A DNA stretch of 64,000 bases. Origin: Luidia sarsii. Its lineage: Eukaryota > Echinodermata > Asteroidea > Paxillosida > Luidiidae. Every line of letters starts with the position of its first letter. The stretch's first letter is position 1. The stretch lies in NCBI GenBank assembly GCA_949987565.1, contig OX465102.1, positions 16,003,812 through 16,067,811 of the forward strand, read 5' to 3'. This document shows positions 34,401-46,400 of this stretch, one piece after another. Under the pieces are notes generated by a model. The model ran no database searches, was not told the origin of the DNA, and saw only the letters and a program-made list of their open reading frames with translations. The translations under genes were made by a program, and so were the position numbers.

Positions 34401-37400
34401 TAAAAAAAATGTACATGTGTCGCACACATCCTCCAGTACCAGGTAGCCCACTACAGTTTCCAGCCTGTAGCGGATTTCTAGATCAATCTCTTATGCTCCT
34501 TACGCGACAACTTTTTTCTTTTTTTCACTTGTACTGGAAAATAAATCCACTGGAAAAGAATCAAAGGCCCCCGTCACACTTAAAAGTAACATTCATCACT
34601 GGTCCTCATCTTCCACCAGCCTACACAACAAAGCACACTGAATAAATAGCGTTGCGCAGTCTCTCTCAGAGTGATCAGGCTCAATGGTTATTGTGCGACT
34701 TTCCCTTTACAAGTCATGCGAAATTTGGGTGAGCGTACATATGATGCTTACCATTGACGGTGATGCTAAAAGTGCACGTGTTTGTATTATCGGATGCGTC
34801 TTTTGCCGTTAGCTCAACTACAGTGGTACCAATGTCATACAAATCGCCAGTGTGATTGGACTCGAGGGATGGAACATTGCCGTCATTATCAGTCAGAGTT
34901 TGAGGATCAAAGGTCACATTTGCATAGTCCTTGAGGTCATCCGTGTTGTTCACGATGTCTTCAGGGCAGACCAGTACCGGTTTCTCCTCATCTGGTGGGG
35001 GATGGAAAAAAAGAAGAAGAAGAGTTGTCACGTCAGAGGTCAGTGATACGTATACACTGAAGCACTTCCAGGCAGGAGATTGTGCTGGTTTCCCGTCAAC
35101 TCGGTCCGTAACCAACTCGGTCCCAGTCAACTCAGTCCGTGACCAGCTCGGTCCGTGACCAACTCGGTCCCAGTCAACTCAGTCCGTGACCAGCTCGGTC
35201 CGTGACCAACTCGGTCTGTGACTAACTCGGTCCGTGACCAACTCGGTCCATAACCAACTCAGTCCCTATGGGCAAATCAATGTAACCCTAACCCTAACCC
35301 TTATCCTAACCCCAACCCTAACGTTGTGATCGTTTTGCTGCATTTTCCCATAGGGACCGAGTTGGTCACGGCCCGAGTTGGTCACGGACAGAGTTGGTCT
35401 CGGACAGAGTTGGTTACAGACCGAGTTGACTGGGACCGAGTTGGTTTCGGGCCGAGTTGGTTACGGACTGAGTTGACTGACACCCATTGTGCTTTGTCTA
35501 TGTCTTCTTCACTATAGTGTGTGCAACACCCAAATGACAGGTCAGGAGACAAATGGGAGAATAACAGGCAAACTGTAGGCCTACTACAGTTGCTCGGGAG
35601 CGATCATAATATATTACAGGTGTTGGCTGAAAGGTAGCAACATTTTGGCTGCGGACTGCTTGATCGGAGTATGCCATGCCCAATCCAGAGACAGCATGCC
35701 TCTGATGTTCTCCAATCAAGCTAGACCAAAGCAATCCAAAACCAAGCATGGGTAAGAAATGAGATTGGACAAAGGGGTACTTGTAGCCGTCCGCAGCCAA
35801 TATGATGAACGTGATCGTGTTGTTACTTGGCAAGGCTATTGGAATTGACAAGGCTGTACAGAGTTTCAGATGGGATTGGCAAGGCTATGGGATTAAGGCG
35901 GAATTGGCAAGGCTATGGGATTCAGGTGGAATTGGCAAGGCTATGGGATTCAGATGGGATTGGAAAGGCTATGAGATTCAGATGGGATTGGCAAGGTTGT
36001 GTACAGTGATTCAGATGGGATTGACAAGGCTATGTACAAAGCTCACGACGTATTCAGTTTTGCAAGCTTAAGGCTGATGGCCGGTATAGGGAGACATAAT
36101 TAGCAGATCAAGCTGACCTATGATTTTCAGAGTGAAATTGCAGTGGGCAGAATTGCTGCTCTCATCAGTGGCGGTGTACGTGATGATATAACTGCCAATA
36201 TCCGGTGTATGGGGCCCATCTGGGTCTACGGTAATTGTAACATCGCCATTGGAGTTATCAGTCGCTGTGGCATCAGGCAAGGTGACTATGGCATACAGTT
36301 CTCCATCTTCAGTTGCCTGTTCGACATCAGTGGGGCAGGTGATGATCGGGTTTTCTTTATCTACAGATGATAAGAATTGGAGGAATGGTTGGTGAGTAAA
36401 GATGGTAGCTGTGTTAGTCTAACTTATGATTAATAACAATGAAAGGGTAACCGACCAGTTGCAAAGAGTGCGTAAACTACTTCATCAGATGCAATGATGG
36501 GTCGTCATTACAACCCCTAGCCCATTGCAGGAAGGTGGCCACCCTGAGTCTGCTCCACAAATACAACCATGGAAGGTGTTCCTCTGGTCTGGCTGACCTG
36601 GACCCCCCCCCCCCCAGTTAGGACATTTAACCAGTTTGTTTGCCTCCTCGGTATCACAGATTGTATACTCTGTCTCTCCAAAGGTGTAGAGCAAAGAGGT
36701 ACTGTATACATTGAACAGCTTCTTCCCATGGTCTGCAAATGAGAAATATATAATGGATATATTACTTGTTACATACAGGGTGTCATACTCATATTAATGT
36801 TTTGAAGAAAGAATGTCCAAAATATATCTTTAATTCAAAAAGGAGATCAAGATGTGTATTATAGGCTTGAATGAAATCTGTGTATAGATGTGATCAATTT
36901 AAAACCTATTCAGACAAGTGGAAGTGAAACAGTTTAACAAGTTGAAAAAGAAATGGCAAAGAAAACTTTGACTGGACCGGGACTTCAACTACAGAGACCT
37001 CTGCTTTTGTGTACCAGTGATCATATCATATGAGCTAACCAGCCCTTGGCAGCCTTCCCAAGTAGTCAACAAGTAATCAACAAGTCTTTGCCCGGATGGG
37101 GGCGCCTGTCAGACGCATTTAACAATCAATGGCCGTATATCTCCAGGGACCACGTCCCCATTTCCATTCAGATGCAAACAATCGATTGCTGTAGGCCTCA
37201 TCAACCTGGCTACAGCAGTTTGGGGATCACACAAAGAGGATGAAGCCTTTCCAATGCAAATCCAACAAACACAGGGAAAATTGACTGGCAAGTTCATTTT
37301 AAAAAAAGAGAAAAGTATAAGGTAGTTGTTATGATATTTTTTTTGGGGGGGGCTGAAGAACATTGTCCCATTTAATCTTGATGAGATAACATGTGGAATT

Positions 37401-40400
37401 CATCTATTAACTGATGGTTAATTAGTTGGTTACATAATCACTATTCAGCAGTTATGGTCATTACTGCATCCAACAGAAATGCCTTGCAAGGAGTCCATGT
37501 GACCAAGGACTGGGTTCACACAAGATGGGAGCTCCATCCACATTTCACAGAAGTGACTAATTCCCAGCACAGCAAGCCTTGAACAGAAAATAATTATGTA
37601 ATAGAATGTGCTTCCATAATATGGAAAGAAATACCCATTTTCCTAGTCTGGCTGATCTGGGGTTATTGAGTTTTTTTCTGATGTAGGACTCGGCTACATG
37701 GGATGGCTGCCCATGCTCTCTCCTACTTATAATGTAGGCCTAGTGATGTCTTCCTCCGTATCTTGTTCTGTGTTTGTGGCTGTCATCGGATAAAAGTTGA
37801 CTTCAAAATCGGCAACTATTCCGGACAGGGTGCCCGGAATGATCCCTGTACTGTACAATTGTTTACGACTTTGGCATTTGATGATGTAGTTGCTGTTCCG
37901 ATTCTCTCCAGTGGTCTTTGAGCTTTGTTTTATGATTGCTTCAAAAGCTGTATTTGTTTGTTTGTTTTTCTTTGTATTTTCTGAGCTATACATGGCTTCC
38001 CACCATTGTGATGTTGATGTGATATATACATGTACATATTTGCATGGGATTGCATAGAGAACAAAATGGACCTTTCCCATGAAATACGCAAATAAGAGCT
38101 GGCGCATGCACTTTACTAAATTGGTGGGCAAACGAGTGCGCGTTGCGTGCAGGTTTCGAAATACGCGCGCAGGAGACGCTGAATAGCCAGTGACCGCACG
38201 CCAAACTGTTAGTGAGAAGGAACGCGCGCACGCCCGTGGAAAACTATGATTGGTTGGCAGTCGCTTGCCCACCAATTTAGTAAAGCGCATGCGCTAGGTC
38301 TAATTTGCATATTTCATGGGAAAGGTCCATTATTGTAGGGATTTAGATAGGATTGGCAAGGCTATGTAGAGGGATTCAGATGGGATTGGCAAGGCTACAA
38401 GATGGGATTGGCAATGCTATGGGATTCAGATGGAATTGGCAAGGCTACAAGATGGGATTGGCAATGCTATTCAGATGGGATTGGCAAGGTTACAGTATAT
38501 TTATGTAGAGGGATTCAGATGGAATTGGCAAGGCTACAAGATGGGATTGGCAATGCTATGGGATTCAGATGGAATTGGCAAGGCTACAAGATGGGATTGG
38601 CAATGCTATAGGATTCAGATGGGATTGGCAAGGCTATGGGATTCAGATGGGATTGGCAAAGCTACGGAATTCAGATGGGATTGGCAAGGCTATGGGATTC
38701 AGATGGGATTGGCAAGGCTATGGGATTCAGATGGGATTGACAAGGCTATGGGATTCAGATGGGATTGGCAAGGCTATGGGATTCAGATGGGATTGGCAAG
38801 GCTATGGGATTCAGATGGGATTGGCAAGGCTATGAGATTCAGATGGGATTGGCAAGGCTATAGGATTCAGATGGGATTGGCAAGGCTATGGGATTCAGAT
38901 GGGATTGGCAAGGCTATGGGATTCAGATGGGATTGGCAAGGCTATGAGATTCAGATGGGATTGGCAAGGCTATGGGATTCAGATGGGATTGGCAAGGCTA
39001 TGGGATTCAGGTGGGATTGACAAGGCTATGGGATTCAAATGGGATTGGCAAGGCTATGGGATTCAGATGGGATTGGCAAGGCTATGAGATTCAGATGGGA
39101 TTGGCAAGGCTATGGGATTCAGGTGGGATTGACAAGGCTATGGGATTCAAATGGGATTGGCAAGGCTATGGGATTCAGATGGGATTGGCAAGGCTATGGG
39201 ATTCAGATGGGATTGGCAAGGCTATGGGATTCAGATGGGATTGGCAAGGCTATGGGATTCAGATGGGATTGGCAAGGCTATGGGATTCAGGTGGGATTGA
39301 CAAGGCTATGGGATTCAAATGGGATTGGCAAGGCTATGGGATTCAGATGGGATTGGCAAGGCTATGAGATTCAGATGGGATTGGCAAGGTTGTACAGGGA
39401 TTCAGGTGGGATTGACAAGGCTATGGGATTCAAATGGGATTGGCAAGGTTGTACAGGGATTCAGGTGGGATTGGCAAAGCTTTGGGATTCAGATGGGATT
39501 GGCAAAGCTACGGGATTCAGATGGGATTGGCAAGGCTATGAGATTCAGATGGGATTGGCAAGGCTATGAGATTCAGATGGGATTGGCAAGGCTATGAGAT
39601 TCAGATGGGATTGGCAAGACTATGGGATTTAGGTGGGATTGACAAGGCTATGCATGGGATTCAAATGGGATTGGCAAGGTTGTATACAGGGATTCAGGTG
39701 GGATTGGCAAAGCTTTGGGATTCAGATGGGATTGGCAAAGCTATGGGATTCAGATGGGATTGGCAAGGCTATGAGATTCAAGTGGGATTGGCAAGGCTGT
39801 ACAGGGATTCAGATGGGATTGGCAAGGCTCTGGGATTTAGGTGGGATTGGCAAGGCTATGGGATTCAGATGGGATTGGCAAGGCTATGGGATTTAGGTGG
39901 GATTGGCAAGGCTATGGGATTCAGATGGGATTGACAAGGCCATGGGATTCAGATGGGATTGACAAGGTTTTGTACAGTGATTCAGATGGGATTGACAAGG
40001 CTATGTACAAAGTTCACAACCTCTTCAGCTTTGCAAGCAAGGCTGATGGCCGGTAGGGAGACATAATTAGCTGATCAAGCTGACCTATGATTGTCAGAGT
40101 GAGATTGCAGTTAGCAGAATTGCTGCTCTCATCAGTGGCGGTGTACGTGATGATATAACTGCCAATATCCAGTGTAAGGGGCTCATCAGCTGGGTCTTTG
40201 GTAACTGTAACTTCGCCATTGGAGTTATCAGTTGTTGTGGCACTAGGCAAGGTGACTGTGGCATTTGGTTGTCCATCTTCAGGTGTCTGTTCGATATCAG
40301 CGGGGCAGGTGATGACCGGGTTTTCTTCATCTACAGATGATAAGAATTTGAGGAATGGTTGGTGAGTAAAGATAGTAGCTGTATTAGTCTAACTTATGAT

Positions 40401-43400
40401 TAATAACAATGAAAGGGTAACCGACCAGTTGCAAAGAGTGCGTAAACTACTTCATCAGATGCAATGATGGGTCGTCATTGCAACCCCTAGCCCATTGCAG
40501 GACGGTGGCCACCCTGAGTCTGATCCACAAATACAACCATGGAAGGTGTTCCTCTGGTCTGGCTGACCTGGACCCCCCCCCCCCCCCCCAGTTAGGACAT
40601 TTAACCAGTTTGTTTGCCTCCTCGGTATCACAGATTGTATACTCTGTCTCTCCCAAGGTGTAGAGCAAAGAGGTACTGTATACATTGTAACTGAACAGCT
40701 TCTTCCCATAGTCTGCTTCTCTCTTGAATTCCCTTCCTTGTTAGTGCTTCCCACCTTCGTATAATCTTCCACTTTTTTAAGATGAATGTCAATTCCTATC
40801 TCCAGCCTTCCTGAGTTTCTTCCTACCAGTCCTTTTTATTAGCCCTTACCCTTGAGTGGCTTTAAAGCCTTGTTTTGGGTGAATTTGCATACATCAAAAA
40901 ATTATGGAAGTACAAGCTTGATAAAGCAAGAACCAAAGGTTGGTTCTGGTGCATCAAATTGTTGCTGTCACCACGAATTGAAACCCTCTGAGTCTACTGA
41001 TGAAATTTCACTTCAGACAAAATCGGTTCTGAACGTTTGAAACAAAATTAATCGCTTAAAACATTACATATTACAAATACTTATGATATTTTGCCCTCGT
41101 TTACTGATCCCGTTTTCTAAATTCTGTAAATATCGTTTAGTTTTCAACAAAATCAGTAATCGTTGATTTATTAAGAATTCTAGATGAGTGTCATTTCATG
41201 GTGACAACGACAGAATGTTGAATTTAGTCAGAAAGCCACGGGTGGCTAAGTTAGCCTTGGTCCTTGCTCAATACAGTTGAGATGTTTAATGGTCTTTTGT
41301 TCCCTAGTCTCTCTTTCGAATCCCTGTCCGCTCTCTGGAAGGAGTGAGAGATAGTTTGTAGCCTATACCATGGACTGGGTGAGCCTCATCAGCAAATCAT
41401 GCTCGGATCTCTGTGCCTGGTTTTATTCTGAGTAGGCCTATTCAAAGAAGCTTTCAAAAAGTAATCTTGATCTTTGAAAAAAAAAAAAGGTCACCCTGTT
41501 TTTGAAAAAAGGGCGATTGGTCGGGTCCAAGTTACTGGACATTTAGCCAGGACATTAGTTAGGACATTTAACCAGTTTGTTTGCCTCCTCGGTATCACAG
41601 AGTGTAATAATGATCTTTGAAAAAGAAAAAAACATGAAAAGGGGTAGTACGAGTAACTTGAACCCGACAGGTCACCCTGTTTTTGAAAAAAGGGCGATTG
41701 GTCGGGTCCAAGTTACTCGAACTAGACAAGGGGTGAATTGGAACAATCGAGGGAGGGTTATGATTTCAATTCAATTCAATTTATTTTCCACAAAGATTTG
41801 GATTATTTCCTTATAGGATAAGTGGAGGTCTGCAAAAAAAGCATGCTTGTTGACAAAGACCCCCCCCCCTGGCTTTGAAGAAGATTTTTTGTATCAGGGA
41901 GATGGAAATGGTCTTAATCAATCAACCTGGACAGTGTTCACTCAACAGTATACACAACCACTTCCTTGCTCTAGACTCAACAAAAATCACACCTACACTG
42001 AATGGCTATAGACCTAACATTGTGCAGTCTTACTCTCAGAATGTCAATAAGTGTTGATTGTGCGACTTTTCCTCTTCAAACCATGCATTCACAACTGATC
42101 ATTAAAAATTGGACGTTCGTAAATCAGATGCTTACCATTGACGGTGATGCTAAAAGTGCACGTGTTTGTATTATCGGATGCGTCTTTTGCCGTTAGCTCA
42201 ACTACAGTGGTACCAATGTCATACAAATCGCCAGTGTGATTGGACTCGAGGGATGGAACATTGCCGTCGTTATCAGTCAGAGTTTGAGAAACAAAGGTCA
42301 CATTTGCATAGTCCTTGAGGTCATCCGTGGCGCTCACGATGTTTTCAGGGCAGACCAGTACCGGTTTCTCGTCATCTGGTGGGGGATGGAAAAAAAGAAG
42401 AAGAAGAGTTGTCACGTCAGAGGTCAGTGATACGTATACACTGAAGCACTTCCAGGCAGGAGATTGTGCTGGTTTCACATCAACTCGGTCCGTAACCAAC
42501 TCGGTCCGTGACCAACTCGGTCTGTGACTAACTCGGTCCGTAACCAACTCAGTCCCTATGGGCAAATCAATATAACCCTAACCCTAACCCTTACCCTTAC
42601 CCTAACCCCAACCCTGACGTTGTGATCCTTTTGCTGCATTTTCCCATAGGGACCGAGTTGGTCACGGCCCGAGTTGGTCACGGACAGAGTTGGTCTCGGA
42701 CAGAGTTGGTTACAGACCGAGTTGACTGGGACCGAGTTGGTTTCGGGCCGAGTTGGTTACGGACTGAGTTGACTGACACCCATTGTGCTTTGTCTATGTC
42801 TTCTTCACTATAGTGTGTGCAACACCCAAATGACAGGTCAGGAGACAAATGGGAGAATAACAGGCAAACTGTAGGCCTACTACAGTTGCTCGGGAGCGAT
42901 CATAATATATTACAGGTGTTGGCTGAAAGGTAGCAACATTTTGGCTGCGGACTGCTTGATCGGAGTATGCCATGCCCAATCCAGAGACAGCATGCCTCTG
43001 ATGTTCTCCAATCAAGCTAGACCAAAGCAATCCAAAACCAAGCATGGGTAAGAAATGAGATTGGACAAAGGGGTACTTGTAGCCGTCCGCAGCCAATATG
43101 ATGAACGTGATCGTGTTGTTACTTGGCAAGGCTATTGGAATTGACAAGGCTGTACAGAGTTTCAGATGGGATTGGCAAGGCTATGGGATTAAGGCGGAAT
43201 TGGCAAGGCTATGGGATTCAGGTGGAATTGGCAAGGCTATGGGATTCAGATGGGATTGGAAAGGCTATGAGATTCAGATGGGATTGGCAAGGTTGTGTAC
43301 AGTGATTCAGATGGGATTGACAAGGCTATGTACAAAGCTCACGACGTATTCAGTTTTGCAAGCTTAAGGCTGATGGCCGGTATAGGGAGACATAATTAGC

Positions 43401-46400
43401 AGATCAAGCTGACCTATGATTTTCAGAGTGAAATTGCAGTGGGCAGAATTGCTGCTCTCATCAGTGGCGGTGTACGTGATGATATAACTGCCAATATCCG
43501 GTGTATGGGGCCCATCTGGGTCTACGGTAATTGTAACATCGCCATTGGAGTTATCAGTCGCTGTGGCATCAGGCAAGGTGACTATGGCATACAGTTCTCC
43601 ATCTTCAGTTGCCTGTTCGACATCAGTGGGGCAGGTGATGATCGGGTTTTCTTCATCTACAGATGATAAGAATTGGAGGAATGGTTGGTGAGTAAAGATG
43701 GTAGCTGTGTTAGTCTAACTTATGATTAATAACAATGAAAGGGTAACCGACCAGTTGCAAAGAGTGCGTAAACTACTTCATCAGATGCAGTGATGGGTCG
43801 TCATTGCAACCCCTAGCCCATTGCAGGACGGTGGCCACCCTGAGTCTGATCCACAAATACAACCATGGAAGGTGTTCCTCTGGTCTGGCTGACCTGGACC
43901 CCCCCCCAGTTAGGACATTTAACCAGTTTGTTTGCCTCCTCGGTATCACAGATTGTATACTCTGTCTCTCCCAAGGTGTAGAGCAAAGAGGTACTGTATA
44001 CATTGAACAGCTTCTTCCCATGGTCTGCAAATGAGAAATATATAATGGATATATTACTTGTTACATACAGGGTGTCATACTCATATTAATGTTTTGAAGA
44101 AAGAATGTCCAAAATATATCTTTAATTCCAAAAGGAGATCAAGATGTGTATTATAGGCTTGAATGAAATCTGTGTATAGATGTGATCAATTTAAAACCTA
44201 TTCAGACAAGTGGAAGTGAAACAGTTTAACAAGTTGAAAAAGAAATGGCAAAGAAAACTTTGACTGGACCGGTACTTCAACTACAGAGACCTCTGGTTTT
44301 GTGTACCAGTGATCATATCACATGAGCTAACCAGCCCTTGGCAGCCTTCCCAAGTAGTCAACAAGTAATCAACAAGTCTTTGCCAGAATGGGGGCGCCTG
44401 TCAGACGCATTTAACAATCAATGGCCGTATATCTCCAGGGACCACGTCCCCATTTCCATTCAGATGCAAACAATCGATTGCTGTAGGCCTCATCAACCTG
44501 GCTACAGCAGTTTGGGGATCACACAAAGAGGATGAAGCCTTTCCAATGCAAATCCAATAAACACAGGGAAAATTGACTAGCAAGATAATAAAAAAAATTT
44601 TTTTTAAGTATACCGTAGTTGTATGTGTCCCTATCAACGCCCAAAAAATGCTGACATAAGCCTAGCCGAATGTTGGTTTCATTTTCTCATGGGTAATAAT
44701 GAAAAATGCTCAGGAGTTCACATCAAAGAATGAAGAAACTCATTCTTCATCCCTCTCCTGAGGTGCTGGGAAATGGGAATGACTTCTCAGATCACTGCAT
44801 CACAACCCATCGAAGTCAACTCATTCACGGTTCCAACTGGGCCAATTAAAGTAAATGAGTTTGCCCAACACTTTTCTTGTCCAATGTTTTATGCGGCATA
44901 CCCGCAGGCTTGGGTAGGCCTATATGCTATGACTGTGACATGTTGTAAGTGAAGCAGCATTCAAGAAGTGTCGCCACATTCCATCCAAGTGTGTGCACAT
45001 AATTACGCCATGCTCCCAGTTGAAGTTGCAAAGTCTGACCGGCTCTCAATTTTGACCCTTACAAGTGTCACAACAAAAAATGACGCACACCATGGCCAGA
45101 GCTACATAAATGGAACACTTTGAATGAATAAATTGTCAAACAGCAGAGCAGCATAGGGCCCAAACCATTGGGACTCAACTGCAGAGCGTCAAATGGAAAG
45201 TGGGTAAAAAAAAAAAAAAACCGCGAGCAGGTCATGGGCGAAAAGCTACAATTCCACAATTTAGGCTTCATTTACTGACCCCAACCCGCCGCAAAAACAA
45301 ACAAAAACAATGGATTCACGCTTTGCACTGACATGGGCCTACTTCAACGACTATCAATATACAAATGTACAACAGAGCATGAAGTTGTACACGAAGGCCA
45401 AAGCATTGCATGATGCTAGTTTTAGAGTGGGTTGATGATGCCATACCTAGTGTCGAATAAACATAAATCTTTGAAACAGACAGCAAAGAACCAACTCGAT
45501 CATAGTTGGCTGGTTTAATCATATCAGGTCACTGAATAGCATTTTTAAAATGGAGATATCATTCTGTCATTGCCTTTGCATAATTCTACCACACCTAACC
45601 ACTGCTTGATGATGCGTATGACCTGAAATGCAGAGACGATAAAACGTTTAAGGGCCTGATAGGCCTACTTACTGAAAAAAAACAAGTGCCAGCTCCCACT
45701 TCAGTAGAAACATCAAGCCCACTAACTTATATCACAAATTCTGCTACAACACTAATACATCGCATAATGTTAAAGTTTCTGTAAAAGCTTGGAAGCAATT
45801 TTTGAAGATGTCCTACATCAAAATGTGAAAAAGAGCTTGAATCCTCGGAATTGCGTTAATTTAAGTCAAGACGACTGACCTATGATTGTCAGAGTGAGAT
45901 TACAGTGGGCAGAATTGCTGCTCTCATCAGTGGCGGTGTACGTGATGATATAACTGCCAATATCCAGTGTAAGGGGCTCAGCTGGGTCTTTGGTAACTGT
46001 AACTTCGCCATTGGAGTTATCAGTTGTTGTGGCACTAGGCAAGGTGACTGTGGCATTCGGTTGTCCATCTTCAGTTGTCTGTTCAATATCAGCGGGGCAG
46101 GTGATGACCGGGTTTTCTTCATCTACAGATGATAAGAATTGAGGAATGGTTGGTGAGTAAAGATAGTAGCTGTGTTAGTCTAACTTATGATTAATAACAA
46201 TGAAAGGGTAACCGACCAGTTGCAAAGAGTGCGTAAACTACTTCATCAGATGCAATGATGGGTCGTCATTACAACCCCTAGCCCATTGCAGGAAGGTGGC
46301 CACCCTGAGTCTGCTCCACAAATACAACCATGGAAGGTGTTCCTCTGGTCTGGCTGACCTGGACCCCCCCCCCCCCAGTTAGGACATTTAACCAGTTTGT

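Larger units (their letters stand above)
41576..46396. repeat. Tandem duplication block, copy 2 (4,821 bp)
   Basis: Contains HYR 13 (B), the telomere-like foldback, a short minisatellite, HYR 12 (A') and HYR 11 (A). The next copy starts immediately at 46397 with the same sequence (GTTTGTTTGCCTCCTCGG). Confidence 0.9.

Noticed and set aside
35283..35322. True telomere end
   Set aside because: Short, internal, flanked by inverted arms and present three times inside an intron.
35498..35851. 117-residue minus frame repeated at 42794-43147 (partly at 47615)
   Set aside because: It recurs only because the block is duplicated; it crosses no exon, has no family features and differs in length in copy 3.
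37727..38290. 187-residue minus-strand open frame
   Set aside because: Most of it crosses a MITE (38066-38330) and has no family features.
38430..39569. Long plus-strand frames of the MGFRWDWQGYGIQ type
   Set aside because: Translation of the 28-bp minisatellite, open in all three plus frames; no start context, splice sites or non-repeat sequence.
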